Assembly: GCA_032095175.1 (NCBI GenBank)
Contig: DAMCZI010000022.1
Location: 18,488 to 82,487 of the forward strand
From: DAMCZI01 sp032095175
GTDB lineage: Bacteria; Bacillota; Clostridia; Clostridiales; Caloramatoraceae
Length of the DNA stretch: 64,000 bases
Direction of reading: 5' to 3'
Made by a program: the position numbers and the translations under genes. The stretch's first letter is position 1, and each line of letters opens with the position of its first letter. A model generated the notes under the pieces. It did not search any database, was not told the DNA's origin, and was given only the letters and a program-made list of their open reading frames with translations. Positions 9,030 to 16,528 of the stretch are shown here, piece by piece.

Positions 9030-9058
9030 ATTTTATCACTCGAACATATGTTCGTAAA
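9030..9058 (-). promoter_or_regulatory. Promoter with LexA-type box in its spacer
   Basis: On the minus strand -35 TTTACG (9053-9058), a 17-bp spacer and -10 TAAAAT (9030-9035). The spacer holds CGAACATATGTTCG (9041-9054), which fits the Gram-positive LexA box CGAAC-N4-GTTYG/C. LexA bound here would block RNA polymerase. An inverted repeat AGAGAT/ATCTCT lies downstream at 9011-9029. Confidence 0.7.
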
Positions 9059-9228
9059 GTATGCAATAAATATTTTATAATACGCCCTCTTGATATATAG
9101 CCGCATACTTATATATTATTTTTTATACCAATGCATACATTGTGTCTCTATAAATAAATTGTATCATATATATCTATCGCTACCAGAGATACTTTCGACA
9201 ACATTTTACATTTTTTATTAATTTTCTA

Positions 9229-9258
9229 TTGATATTATATTTATTCAAATGATATATT
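9229..9258 (+). promoter_or_regulatory. Candidate promoter of the small XRE gene
   Basis: TTGATA at 9229-9234, an 18-bp spacer and TATATT at 9253-9258, 35 bp before the start codon. The region is very AT-rich, so other hexamer pairs are possible. The rest of 8976-9292 contains the LexA promoter and nothing else supported. Confidence 0.4.
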
Positions 9259-9292
9259 TAATGTAAAATTTATATATATTTGAAGAGGAAAT

Positions 9293-9490
9293 ATGATACC
9301 CTGTCTTAAAATTAAAGATGTTCGGCTCACTAAAAAATTATCTCAAAATGAATTAGCTAAAAAAGTTGGAATGTCTCAAGGCTATCTATCCGAATTAGAA
9401 AGTAATAAAAAAAGCCCAACCCTCAGGCAATTATGCAAAATTGCAGATGCATTAGGCGTGGATCCAAGGGAACTTGTTTATTACTTATAA
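9293..9490 (+). CDS. Small XRE-family HTH regulator
   Basis: A 65-residue Cro/C1-type DNA-binding protein that is all HTH: helices 2 and 3 read NELAKKVGMSQGYLSELES, followed by KKSPTLRQLCKIADALGVD. AGAGGA precedes the ATG. It is one of two small plus-strand regulators at the left end of the prophage, away from the main repressor switch. Confidence 0.85.
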   Translation: MIPCLKIKDVRLTKKLSQNELAKKVGMSQGYLSELESNKKSPTLRQLCKIADALGVDPRELVYYL

Positions 9491-9539
9491 TTTTCGTCAA
9501 AAAGTGATGAACCTTTCACCACTTTTCACAAAAATGATG

Positions 9540-9570
9540 AACACCCCTATATACTTTTATTGGGGGTGTT
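9540..9570 (+). promoter_or_regulatory. Hairpin that can sequester the RHH gene ribosome site
   Basis: AACACCCC (9540-9547) pairs with GGGGTGTT (9563-9570). The right arm contains the GGGGGTG Shine-Dalgarno of the next gene. The hairpin may end the XRE transcript or hold the downstream gene off translationally. Confidence 0.45.
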
Positions 9571-9575
9571 CCATT

Positions 9576-9731
9576 TTGATAAAAGAAGATAATATACGCT
9601 TGACGATAACAATGCCAAAGAAGCTTTACAATATGATACAGGATGATGCAGAATATGAAGATAGATCAATGAGCAATATAATTATAAGGATACTAAAAAA
9701 GCATTACAAGTTTAAAATTGAGGATGAATAA
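9576..9731 (+). CDS. Ribbon-helix-helix (Arc/CopG-type) regulator
   Basis: A 51-residue protein with the RHH pattern: strand IRLTITMPKKLYNMI, then helices DDAEYEDRSMSNIIIRILKK. TTG at 9576 is chosen as start because GGGGGTG lies 7 nt upstream; the longer in-frame ORF has no ribosome site. RHH proteins bind operator DNA as dimers; the target is unknown. Confidence 0.75.
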   Translation: MIKEDNIRLTITMPKKLYNMIQDDAEYEDRSMSNIIIRILKKHYKFKIEDE

Positions 9732-9744
9732 ACTGCTCTAACAG

Positions 9745-9767
9745 GCTCGGGGAACCGGGCTATTTTT
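9745..9767 (+). terminator. Terminator of the RHH gene
   Basis: GCTCGG/CCGGGC stem with GGAA loop followed by TATTTTTG, 13 bp after the RHH stop codon. Confidence 0.7.
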
Positions 9768-9772
9768 GTGCA

Positions 9773-9803
9773 AAAAATAAAAAAACCCAGCATAACGCCA
9801 GGT
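9773..9803 (-). terminator. Terminator of the leftward late/lysis operon end
   Basis: On the minus strand ACCTGGC and GCTGGGT pair (two GU wobbles, 5-nt loop) followed by a long T-rich run. It faces the RHH terminator across a few bases, so the convergent operons are insulated. Confidence 0.65.
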
Positions 9804-9855
9804 ATAATATTATATACTATTATTCAGGTCAGGCACATTAACCAGGTGTGAAAAG

Positions 9856-10044
9856 TTAAGAATTTAAAAATTCTTCTCTCTGTTTTATAAGGTTCTTAAG
9901 CTCTTCTATGTCCTCAAGAGTAGCCTTTGATTTAATAAAGCTCCTGCTTGCTGACCTCATCTTTAAGTAATTTGCATATTCTTTATTTTTATGCTGCCAT
10001 TTCTTATTTGCTTCTGTCTGTGATGTTGGTTGCTTCTCCATCAT
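9856..10044 (-). CDS. Small basic phage protein
   Basis: A 62-residue, Lys/Glu-rich helical protein (core ANKKWQHKNKEYANYLKMRS, then ATLEDIEELKNLIKQREE). Similar small proteins occur in clostridial phages and plasmids, with no known function. The first of two ATGs at 10044 is chosen; it overlaps the TAA of the upstream mini-gene as TAATG, so translation is probably coupled. Confidence 0.65.
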   Translation of the reverse strand: MMEKQPTSQTEANKKWQHKNKEYANYLKMRSASRSFIKSKATLEDIEELKNLIKQREEFLNS

Positions 10045-10148
10045 TAAAACACTCCCTTTACAACAAAAATTATTAAGCCTACTGCCAATACTACTAATAA
10101 TATGATCTTCCATACTAATCTTAATGATTCTTTAATAATCTCTTTCAT
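10044..10148 (-). CDS. 34-residue single-span membrane peptide
   Basis: MKEIIKESLRL, then a continuous hydrophobic span (IILLVVLAVGLIIFVV), then KGVF and TAA. Its stop overlaps the next start (TAATG). The ribosome site is weak. A basic N-terminus followed by one membrane helix is the layout of holin-like or type I toxin peptides, but no family is recognised. Confidence 0.5.
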   Translation of the reverse strand: MKEIIKESLRLVWKIILLVVLAVGLIIFVVKGVF

Positions 10149-10184
10149 TGATTTTTAGGTGGTTATATGATATTTTAATGTTGA

Positions 10185-10202
10185 GGGGAGGATTCCCTCC
10201 CC
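10185..10202 (-). terminator. GC-rich hairpin after the 40-residue peptide gene
   Basis: GGGGAGG/CCTCCCC perfect 7-bp stem with a 4-nt loop, 7 bp after the mini-gene stop. No clear T run follows, so it may only attenuate or stabilise RNA. Confidence 0.5.
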
Positions 10203-10208
10203 AGTTTG

Positions 10209-10331
10209 TTATAGGCTGTCTAATATCAGTTTTATTACTGCTATTAGGGTGCCTACCTTAAGTAGTAAGTCGGTAAGTGCTTCAACCACTTTTCCGACTT
10301 CTTTTATTTTAGTGACTATGTCTTTAACCAC
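10209..10331 (-). CDS. 40-residue amphipathic/hydrophobic peptide
   Basis: GTG start at 10331 behind a strong AGGAGGTG site. The product is a charged helix (VKDIVTKIKEVGKVVEALTD) followed by a hydrophobic stretch (LLLKVGTLIAVIKLILDSL). It stands alone downstream of the 10487 gene and just before a GC-rich hairpin. Size and hydrophobicity suggest a membrane-active peptide (lysis accessory or toxin-like); this is inference. Confidence 0.6.
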   Translation of the reverse strand: MVKDIVTKIKEVGKVVEALTDLLLKVGTLIAVIKLILDSL

Positions 10332-10435
10332 CCTTGTTTCACCTCCTTTCTATAATTTAATTATACTACGGATAGTATTGTTTTGCAATAGGCTTTTTAT
10401 AAATATTCTCAAAATTGTAAATTAGTATTTCAACA

Positions 10436-10467
10436 AAAAATAAAAAAAGCCCTGGGACATCCCAGGG
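10436..10467 (-). terminator. Strong Rho-independent terminator
   Basis: CCCTGGG/CCCAGGG stem with ATGT loop followed on the minus strand by CTTTTTTTATTTTTT. It ends the gene at 10487-11059. Confidence 0.9.
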
Positions 10468-10486
10468 TATCTTATTCAATATATAA

Positions 10487-11059
10487 TTATGCTTCTTGCT
10501 TGGGAATCTCTAGCTTTCCACTACTCAAGTTATCTGAAATTGCTTCCTTATCATAATGCAAATAGAATCTCCAATTGAAACGTGGCATATAAATCCATGT
10601 TTTAAGTCTTTCGCCATTATCCATAAATCTAATATCTTCAATACTACCAAATTTAATCGGATAGGATTCACCATTTTTTTCAAGAACAAGCTTTATACAT
10701 TTATATGTATAGGATATTTCATATTCCTTTAAAGTATAAACACAATGTGAATCTTCACGCCCAACTAATGCATTTGTTATACCAATATCTACATTCCTGT
10801 TAATTGTAGCAAATAGATACTTATCTAGCATGATATAATAGCTAAGTAATTCTCTCTCATGATTCTCCATTTCTTCTCGTTCCTCATTCTTTGTTGCAAT
10901 TTTAGAATATCTATCCGCTATTATGTTATTTACAAGTAAACCTACTTTATCAGTTTCGAGTCCTGATTCTTCAAGTAATTTAACATAAAGATAATTACTA
11001 ATCTTTACATTTTTATCCCGTTCCGATATCAATTCTAATAAATCTTTAAAAATACTCAT
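10487..11059 (-). CDS. Unrecognised phage-region protein
   Basis: A 190-residue soluble protein with no motif I recognise. The N-terminal half is helical and acidic (ATKNEEREEMENHERELL); the C-terminal half is rich in Tyr, Trp and beta-type segments. It lies downstream of the lysis genes with its own terminator and a 96-bp leader containing AAACATATGT, a poor echo of the LexA boxes elsewhere. Position suggests an accessory (moron) gene rather than a structural one. Confidence 0.55.
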   Translation of the reverse strand: MSIFKDLLELISERDKNVKISNYLYVKLLEESGLETDKVGLLVNNIIADRYSKIATKNEEREEMENHERELLSYYIMLDKYLFATINRNVDIGITNALVGREDSHCVYTLKEYEISYTYKCIKLVLEKNGESYPIKFGSIEDIRFMDNGERLKTWIYMPRFNWRFYLHYDKEAISDNLSSGKLEIPKQEA

Positions 11060-11155
11060 AAAATCATCTCCATTCTACAGTATAATTCTACATATGTTTG
11101 TAAAATCCTCCATTCTTTTATATTTTCTTAGGAAATAAAAGCATTAAAATCTGTT

Positions 11156-11479
11156 TCAGTTTATACTACTATTCAACTTTCCATCATCAATTAAATCAAG
11201 TCCTGTATTATATAGTCTTTTAACTATCTTTCTCTTTTGCTCCACTGTTAAGAACCTTACCCAACTCTTAGGAGCCTTCTCCAATATCATATTAATAACC
11301 CAATCTTCTTGTGCCTTCCCTGTCTTAAGAATCCCAGTCTTCGCCATTGCCTTAGCTCTTAGCATATAGTTATATGCATCTGCCTTAAACCCTTTCCAGT
11401 CCATAACTGCATACAATGCAAATAATACTATTGCCATAATTACAAACCTGTACTCCCATACAAAATTTAATACCTTCAT
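11156..11479 (-). CDS. Single-span membrane protein in the lysis module
   Basis: A 107-residue protein with one N-terminal membrane segment (FVIMAIVLFALYAVM, about residues 12-26) and a basic cytoplasmic helix region (AKAMAKTGILKTGKAQEDWV, EQKRKIVKRLYN). Its place next to endolysin and holin fits an LLH-type holin or lysis accessory protein. GGGAGG precedes the ATG. Confidence 0.6.
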   Translation of the reverse strand: MKVLNFVWEYRFVIMAIVLFALYAVMDWKGFKADAYNYMLRAKAMAKTGILKTGKAQEDWVINMILEKAPKSWVRFLTVEQKRKIVKRLYNTGLDLIDDGKLNSSIN

Positions 11480-11492
11480 CTAAATTCCTCCC

Positions 11493-12224
11493 TTATTCAA
11501 TTGGTACTTTGGTACCATCTGGTTTTATATAGTAAACGTTTTTGTATCCTGCTTGTTTAAGTATTTGTCCCTTATTCTGTGCATACTCAGGCTTTAAATA
11601 AGGGCCAAACTTTTCTTCCTTAGAACCATACACAAGAAATTCCTGGGGTTTATCTTCTTTCCAAGTTATATTGAGCTTTCTCAGTATTCCCCTTGCTATA
11701 GCCATCGCAACTTCATCCTGGTAATTAGCAGTTATTAGCTTGTTTAGTTCATTGGTATTGCTTATAAAACCTATCTCTGTAAGCACTGCAGGAGCATTTG
11801 TATTCCTCAGCACGTAATATTTAGCTGTCTTTACTCCCCTGCTCATGGATCCTGTTGCTTTAATAAGCTCATCCTGTATATTATTGGCCAGCTCTTCTCC
11901 GTTACCACCTAGTGCCAAACAGTATGTTTCTATCCCATTTGCATTTTCATTTGCTGCACTATTAAGATGTATGCTAACAAAATAATCAGCTTTAACATTA
12001 TCAGATATTTTGCACCTTGTACCTAAATCCTTTATTGGATCATTGGGCCAAATAACTCTATCAGAATTTCTAGTATATATCACATCAACACCATACTTTT
12101 CTAATGCTCTTCCCACCTTTAAGGATACTGCAAGAGCAATATCTTTCTCCTTTGTACCTGTTCTCTTATTTACCGCACCAGGTTGTGGTCCTCCATGTCC
12201 TGGATCAATACATACCTTATACAT
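11493..12224 (-). CDS. Endolysin: N-acetylmuramoyl-L-alanine amidase (Amidase_3)
   Basis: A zinc amidase that cuts the lactyl-peptide bond of peptidoglycan to release phage. Zinc-site motifs are IDPGHGG (His), the EKDIALAVSLKV segment (Glu), and SIHLNSAANENANG (His), with the catalytic-end glutamate in APAVLTEIGFISN. About 60 C-terminal residues form a small separate wall-binding-like domain. There is no signal peptide, so the holin must provide access. Start taken at 12224, 9 nt from GGAG; it overlaps the holin end. Confidence 0.9.
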   Translation of the reverse strand: MYKVCIDPGHGGPQPGAVNKRTGTKEKDIALAVSLKVGRALEKYGVDVIYTRNSDRVIWPNDPIKDLGTRCKISDNVKADYFVSIHLNSAANENANGIETYCLALGGNGEELANNIQDELIKATGSMSRGVKTAKYYVLRNTNAPAVLTEIGFISNTNELNKLITANYQDEVAMAIARGILRKLNITWKEDKPQEFLVYGSKEEKFGPYLKPEYAQNKGQILKQAGYKNVYYIKPDGTKVPIE

Positions 12225-12627
12225 TCTCATTCTCTCCTTTCTTCTTTAACTGTTCGAGGGTGTTTATTAGCTTTTCAGGTAAGGGAACACCACACTTACC
12301 AACATTCTCCAAAATGGAAATACCCTCATTGGCTATGTAAAAATAGCACACGAGTGTTCTAAACACCCATGTGCCTTCATTAAGAAGCCTATCCAATAGA
12401 GCAGCTACTATAAGTACCAAGATAATCGTTCCTTTCCTCAGGATACCTTTAAAGCCGATTTGACTATCTAGTTTTCCTTGAATTATGCCATGTAATATTC
12501 CTGTTAGGTAATCTATAGCCATAAAGGATACCAGGATTATAAGTTCCTTATCCCAACTTCCTAGAGCAAAGGTGAATACTGCTCCAACTGCAGCTATTAC
12601 ACTATTAAAAATAGTTTTTTCATTCAT
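12217..12627 (-). CDS. Phage holin (TcdE/phi4-1 type)
   Basis: A 136-residue membrane protein with about three hydrophobic spans and the family hallmark MAIDYLTGILHGI, a charged C-terminal tail (LEQLKKKGENENV) and an acidic pocket DKELII. Such holins form membrane lesions that let the amidase reach the wall. The gene overlaps the amidase start by a few bases. Confidence 0.88.
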   Translation of the reverse strand: MNEKTIFNSVIAAVGAVFTFALGSWDKELIILVSFMAIDYLTGILHGIIQGKLDSQIGFKGILRKGTIILVLIVAALLDRLLNEGTWVFRTLVCYFYIANEGISILENVGKCGVPLPEKLINTLEQLKKKGENENV

Positions 12628-12654
12628 TTCCTGCCCCCTATATCATTTTTGGTA

Positions 12655-12680
12655 ATAAAAAATACACCTTTTGAAAGGTG
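12655..12680 (-). terminator. Terminator after the Dam methylase gene
   Basis: CACCTT/AAGGTG stem with a 4-nt loop followed on the minus strand by TATTTTTTATT. It lies between the methylase and the holin, so the methylase transcript is at least partly separate from lysis transcription. Confidence 0.7.
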
Positions 12681-12682
12681 CA

Positions 12683-13438
12683 TTAATAATTTTTAATTAA
12701 TAATTCATGATATGTATGTCCAAGGCTTTCATACCTTGTCCTAAGGTTGTCATTTCTGCTTACTTCTTCAATTGTAAATCCTTTATAAAGTTCCCTGACA
12801 AAGTCGCAATCATTATAGGAAAGTAAAAACTTTCCCTTTATGGTCTTAAGTTTCTCATTTAATCTAACATGGTCTGCTGGTGTGAAAAGTGCTTGATAAT
12901 ATCCCTCAGTTCCATAATAGGGAGGGTCTACATAAAATAATGCCCCTGGTCTATCATATACATTAATTAAATCCTCGAAGTCTTTGTTTTCAACTACTAC
13001 ACTAGAGAGTCTCTTTTGAATATCAGTTAGATAATCAATAGCAACATTAATATCTTTTTTAATGCAGCCATAACTTCTCCCTTTTGAACCATAGCTTGTC
13101 TTTAACAACATAAAGAATCTAGCAGCTCTCTGAATATCAGTAAGTCCTTTGGCTTCAAATTGGCTTTTAAAATCATCAAAGAACTCTCTTGAGTTTAACA
13201 TGAATGAGAGTTCTCTTTTAACCTCAGGGCAATGATATTTTATACATCTAAAAAGATTAACCAGGTCACCATTTGCATCATTGTATACTTCCATATTGGC
13301 ATGTCTATCTTTATGGAATAGAATCCATCCAGCTCCTCCACACACTTCTATATATCTTTCAATATCCTCAGGAAATCTATTTACAATTTCATTTCTTAAT
13401 AACTTTTTACCACCTATCCATCCTGTAAAACTATTCAA
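12683..13438 (-). CDS. Dam-type DNA adenine N6-methyltransferase (D12 class)
   Basis: About 251 residues. The D12-class order is visible: FTGWIGGKKLLRNEI (SAM-binding start), YIEVCGGAGWILF, and the catalytic DPPYYGTEGYY near the C-terminal third. The TTG at 13438 is preferred because AGGAGG lies 7 nt upstream; a longer frame starts inside the promoter. Methylation by the phage could block host restriction or time replication and packaging; recognition site unknown. It has its own promoter with a LexA-type box. Confidence 0.88.
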   Translation of the reverse strand: MNSFTGWIGGKKLLRNEIVNRFPEDIERYIEVCGGAGWILFHKDRHANMEVYNDANGDLVNLFRCIKYHCPEVKRELSFMLNSREFFDDFKSQFEAKGLTDIQRAARFFMLLKTSYGSKGRSYGCIKKDINVAIDYLTDIQKRLSSVVVENKDFEDLINVYDRPGALFYVDPPYYGTEGYYQALFTPADHVRLNEKLKTIKGKFLLSYNDCDFVRELYKGFTIEEVSRNDNLRTRYESLGHTYHELLIKNY

Positions 13439-13507
13439 GCGCATTCCTCCTATTGCATTTATGCTATATTTAATTAGTTCATTTGTTAGTGTATGCATAC
13501 AACCCTT

Positions 13508-13547
13508 ATTATAGCAATTACAGGCTATTTTATCAAACATATGTTCG
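13508..13547 (-). promoter_or_regulatory. Dam methylase promoter overlapped by a LexA-type box
   Basis: On the minus strand -35 TTGATA (13531-13536), 17-bp spacer, -10 TATAAT (13508-13513). CGAACATATGTTTG (13534-13547) covers the -35 edge and fits the Gram-positive LexA box with Y = T. It is the second such box in the prophage. Confidence 0.7.
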
Positions 13548-13575
13548 TATGGTTTTTGAGTAAAATTAACTACTT

Positions 13576-13722
13576 TTATGAATTAATTGCAGCTAAAATT
13601 TCTGCTTTTTCCTCTGCTGTCAACTTAACATATTCCTGAATTATAACATCTGCTGTTTTTCCTTCTTGAGCCATCCTTGTTTTTATTGCATTTACAAATA
13701 TTATTTTTTTCCAAACTGGCAT
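13576..13722 (-). CDS. 48-residue XkdX-like tail-module peptide
   Basis: Starts MPVWKKIIFVNAIKT and continues as a short helical protein ending EEKAEILAAINS. GGAGGTG precedes the ATG at 13722. Size, the W near the start and position between tail and lysis genes match the small XkdX-type proteins of Firmicute phages. Function unknown. Confidence 0.7.
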   Translation of the reverse strand: MPVWKKIIFVNAIKTRMAQEGKTADVIIQEYVKLTAEEKAEILAAINS

Positions 13723-13734
13723 ACATTACACCTC

Positions 13735-14025
13735 CTACACTCCTAAAAATTGTGCTAAACCTATCTCTAATGCTGCAATTCTATTTTCTATTGATTGAGT
13801 GTTTTTAGCACCATCATTTCTTAAAGCATTCACACTTGATGTATAAGTTTGCTCATCTATTACAGTAATATCTGGATTGGTCGGAATATCTTCTTCTTCC
13901 GTTTTTAAATAGCATAGACTATTTTCAAAATCATAGACTTGTGAGCCTGCTACAAACTTATTAATATCTAACTCTTTATAATTTGGATTACCAAAATTCA
14001 ACAAATTAACTATTTTTAAATACAT
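13735..14025 (-). CDS. Small tail-module protein (XkdW-like position)
   Basis: A 96-residue acidic protein. The last 30 residues (AKNTQSIENRIAALEIGLAQF) form a short coiled coil, suggesting oligomerisation. It lies directly after the large tail-tip protein and before the XkdX-like peptide, a standard order in myovirus/siphovirus tail modules. AAGGAG precedes the ATG. Confidence 0.6.
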   Translation of the reverse strand: MYLKIVNLLNFGNPNYKELDINKFVAGSQVYDFENSLCYLKTEEEDIPTNPDITVIDEQTYTSSVNALRNDGAKNTQSIENRIAALEIGLAQFLGV

Positions 14026-14045
14026 AGTACCAACTCCTTATATTT

Positions 14046-15467
14046 TTATTTAAAATCTTGTGCTAATCCTATAAGCATGAGTCCTCTTGGATAGTCACAA
14101 GCATAAGACTGCATAGCTGTAAGGTTTATTCTATATAATGACCCCTCTATATTAGTCAAGTCACTACTTGTGTAAATATTATCATCATCCCCTGTTGTTT
14201 GCCACCGCCCCAATGGAACTGTTCCTGCAATTTGTCCAATATATGTCATATTTATGTCGTAAACATTTGAACCAATTAGATACTTATCTTTGAGCTTTAT
14301 AAATGAGCTTGCACTGCTTGGATATTGTTTTATCAAAGTACCATTCCAATCATAATGATATAATTTGTCACTAGCATTATTAGTAACAAAACAACCGTCT
14401 TTAGTTACAGCTTTTATATAGCAATAATACAATGGCGGGTCAAAACTTTTTATCAATGTACCTTTTTTGTCATACTTATACGCAGTCGGAGCTGATGTAT
14501 TTATACGGAAGTAATACAAATTTGAATCAGAATCTATTGAACTAAGAATTTTATTCTGCCCTGCTGCAAGTAATGTTAATTTTGAACCTGCAATTGTTGG
14601 AATTGCATTACTAATTTCGTTCCATGTATTGTTTGTGGTCACACTAGCTCCCTCGGCATTTAATGCTGTAACCACCTTTTGTTTTGCATTAATGCCAGAC
14701 TGAAAATTTACCTTCGCCATCTCCGTTAAGGATTTGCCCTTTAATTCAACAGGTAAAGTATCATCATTTATATTACCTATCTGTTGAGTGCTTTCGGTCT
14801 TATGTGCATTAAAATCACTCTGCAAAACTGCTAGTTGATTTGTTAAGTTTGCAGCAACATCTCCACTTAATTGTCCTTTTATGCTATTAAACCATGTCTG
14901 AAATTCATCTTCAAAACTTGCCTCCTTTTGACTAAGAGCTGCATCATATTGATTAAATAAAGTTGTTACATCAACTTGATCAACTACTCCATGCACAATG
15001 CCACAAAAATTATTGTCCTGTCTTAAATCTGTTATATTTGCTTGAGATATTGATGCAGTACCTTTTCCTACATATATATCAGCAATACCAATCTCATATC
15101 TATCCATATCTCTCTGTAGAGTAGTAGCAATTGGATTGCTTGCAAACATACCTTTTTTAATATAAGCCTTGATTTCCCTATTTACGAAGTCTAGTCTTAG
15201 CACAACTCTATCAATCCTATCTAATGTACCATCTGAAGCATTGATGTTAAGTATCAAATCATCAGTGTTACTATAGAAATATCCGTTTATCCATGCTTTC
15301 CCAGGCTTTAAAGTAACAGTCATATTATTGTTAGATGCAACCTGTAAACTTGTAGACGGGTTAGGGAATACACCATTTCCTATAAAGCTTGCAAAATAAC
15401 TTGCAATCTCTTCTGCTTTATATTTTCTGTCACCATTTACACTATTGAAAAAACTACTTTTCTCCAT
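14046..15467 (-). CDS. Tail-tip/receptor-binding type structural protein
   Basis: A 473-residue protein. Residues 1-170 form a beta-rich baseplate-attachment-like region with LKPGKAWINGYFY and DRIDRVVLRLD, as found in phage baseplate upper or tip proteins. Residues about 170-240 are helical. The C-terminal half has repeated Tyr/Asp motifs (YYFRIN, KYDKKGTLIKSF, HYDWNGTLIKQY) of a beta-propeller or surface-binding fold. Probably contacts the cell surface; ligand unknown. Confidence 0.65.
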   Translation of the reverse strand: MEKSSFFNSVNGDRKYKAEEIASYFASFIGNGVFPNPSTSLQVASNNNMTVTLKPGKAWINGYFYSNTDDLILNINASDGTLDRIDRVVLRLDFVNREIKAYIKKGMFASNPIATTLQRDMDRYEIGIADIYVGKGTASISQANITDLRQDNNFCGIVHGVVDQVDVTTLFNQYDAALSQKEASFEDEFQTWFNSIKGQLSGDVAANLTNQLAVLQSDFNAHKTESTQQIGNINDDTLPVELKGKSLTEMAKVNFQSGINAKQKVVTALNAEGASVTTNNTWNEISNAIPTIAGSKLTLLAAGQNKILSSIDSDSNLYYFRINTSAPTAYKYDKKGTLIKSFDPPLYYCYIKAVTKDGCFVTNNASDKLYHYDWNGTLIKQYPSSASSFIKLKDKYLIGSNVYDINMTYIGQIAGTVPLGRWQTTGDDDNIYTSSDLTNIEGSLYRINLTAMQSYACDYPRGLMLIGLAQDFK

Positions 15468-15478
15468 TTTATCCCTCC

Positions 15479-16525
15479 TTAATCCTTTAGCATGTCAGCT
15501 AATTCTGGAAGCGGACTGCCAAAGGTTGGCGTTATCGTGATCATGCCATTCTCATATACTTCCTCTATCTCTGTTATCCTCACATTTATCACTTTTCCCC
15601 ATTCCCTTTTCACACATGTTACTATATCTCCCAGGTCAAAATCCTGTTTATATATTAAATTAGACTGCAAATTAACATCACTCTCAAATGACTCAGATAC
15701 TGCATTACTCGCTAATACTTCATTCCCTTTTTGCATTAGCAAAGCTTTATATTCTATATCTGTCATTGTTTCATCTTTTTGTGTATCTTTAGCATCAACA
15801 AAAGTTTCATATCTATCTAAGCCTTCACCACTACCAACGGTTACCATAATCCTTGATGTGCCTTCTCCTTGTCCACCTACAAGACCAACATTTTTATAAT
15901 TTTCACATGCTAAATTGTATTTATTATTTGATACATTCTCAAATTCATCAGAGAAAATGGCCCTTGGGTTTATACTCTGCTCTTTACTCCTATCAAGTCC
16001 CTGATAAACTTCAAAATAAAATTGTTTATTTTTAAAATCAGGTCTCAAAATATATCCGAGGTTACTTACTTTGGCTATCTGGGTAAGCTTGTCAAGTAGA
16101 TTTTTATAAGATACCTGGAGTTCAACTGTCTGTGTATACCCTTTTAAATCTCCTAGAATAAGCTTCGGAATTAGGCGGGAATTAATGCAATTATCCAATA
16201 CAAGCTTTCGCATAGCATTTTCTGCTGTATCCCTTATAGTAGTAATGCTCCAAATAATTCGACGTCCCATGTATGCGGAAAGGAATTTTCCCTTAACAGT
16301 CAGCTCCTCATTATCAATTTCAATGTTTTCTATTACTCCAGCTTCCTTTGCATCTCTACGAGATACTATGTTTTCAGGAAGCAATAACATAATATTTTCT
16401 CTAGTAGCTCTACAGTGCAATTCAAATTCACCTGGTTGAAAATATCGCCTTCGCCATCTTAAGCTATCAAAGACATCTAAAGGGCCTTGAAATTCTAAAT
16501 CTCTGTTATATATATAAAGTTCCAT
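15479..16525 (-). CDS. Phage tail protein, ReqiPepy6 Gp37-like
   Basis: A 348-residue tail protein. The opening MELYIYNRDLEFQGPLD and WRRRYFQPGEFELHC segment match the Gp37-like family that follows Dit in siphovirus tails and forms part of the tail hub/tail-associated lysin structure. Located between the distal tail protein and the tip protein, as expected. Confidence 0.75.
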   Translation of the reverse strand: MELYIYNRDLEFQGPLDVFDSLRWRRRYFQPGEFELHCRATRENIMLLLPENIVSRRDAKEAGVIENIEIDNEELTVKGKFLSAYMGRRIIWSITTIRDTAENAMRKLVLDNCINSRLIPKLILGDLKGYTQTVELQVSYKNLLDKLTQIAKVSNLGYILRPDFKNKQFYFEVYQGLDRSKEQSINPRAIFSDEFENVSNNKYNLACENYKNVGLVGGQGEGTSRIMVTVGSGEGLDRYETFVDAKDTQKDETMTDIEYKALLMQKGNEVLASNAVSESFESDVNLQSNLIYKQDFDLGDIVTCVKREWGKVINVRITEIEEVYENGMITITPTFGSPLPELADMLKD

Positions 16526-16528
16526 GAT

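Noticed and set aside
11085..11105. Third LexA-type box upstream of the 10487 gene
   Set aside because: AAACATATGTAG matches only one half-site, so it is below what I would call.
13439..13540. Longer Dam methylase start at 13540
   Set aside because: That ATG lies inside the promoter and LexA-type box; translation would begin upstream of the transcription start.
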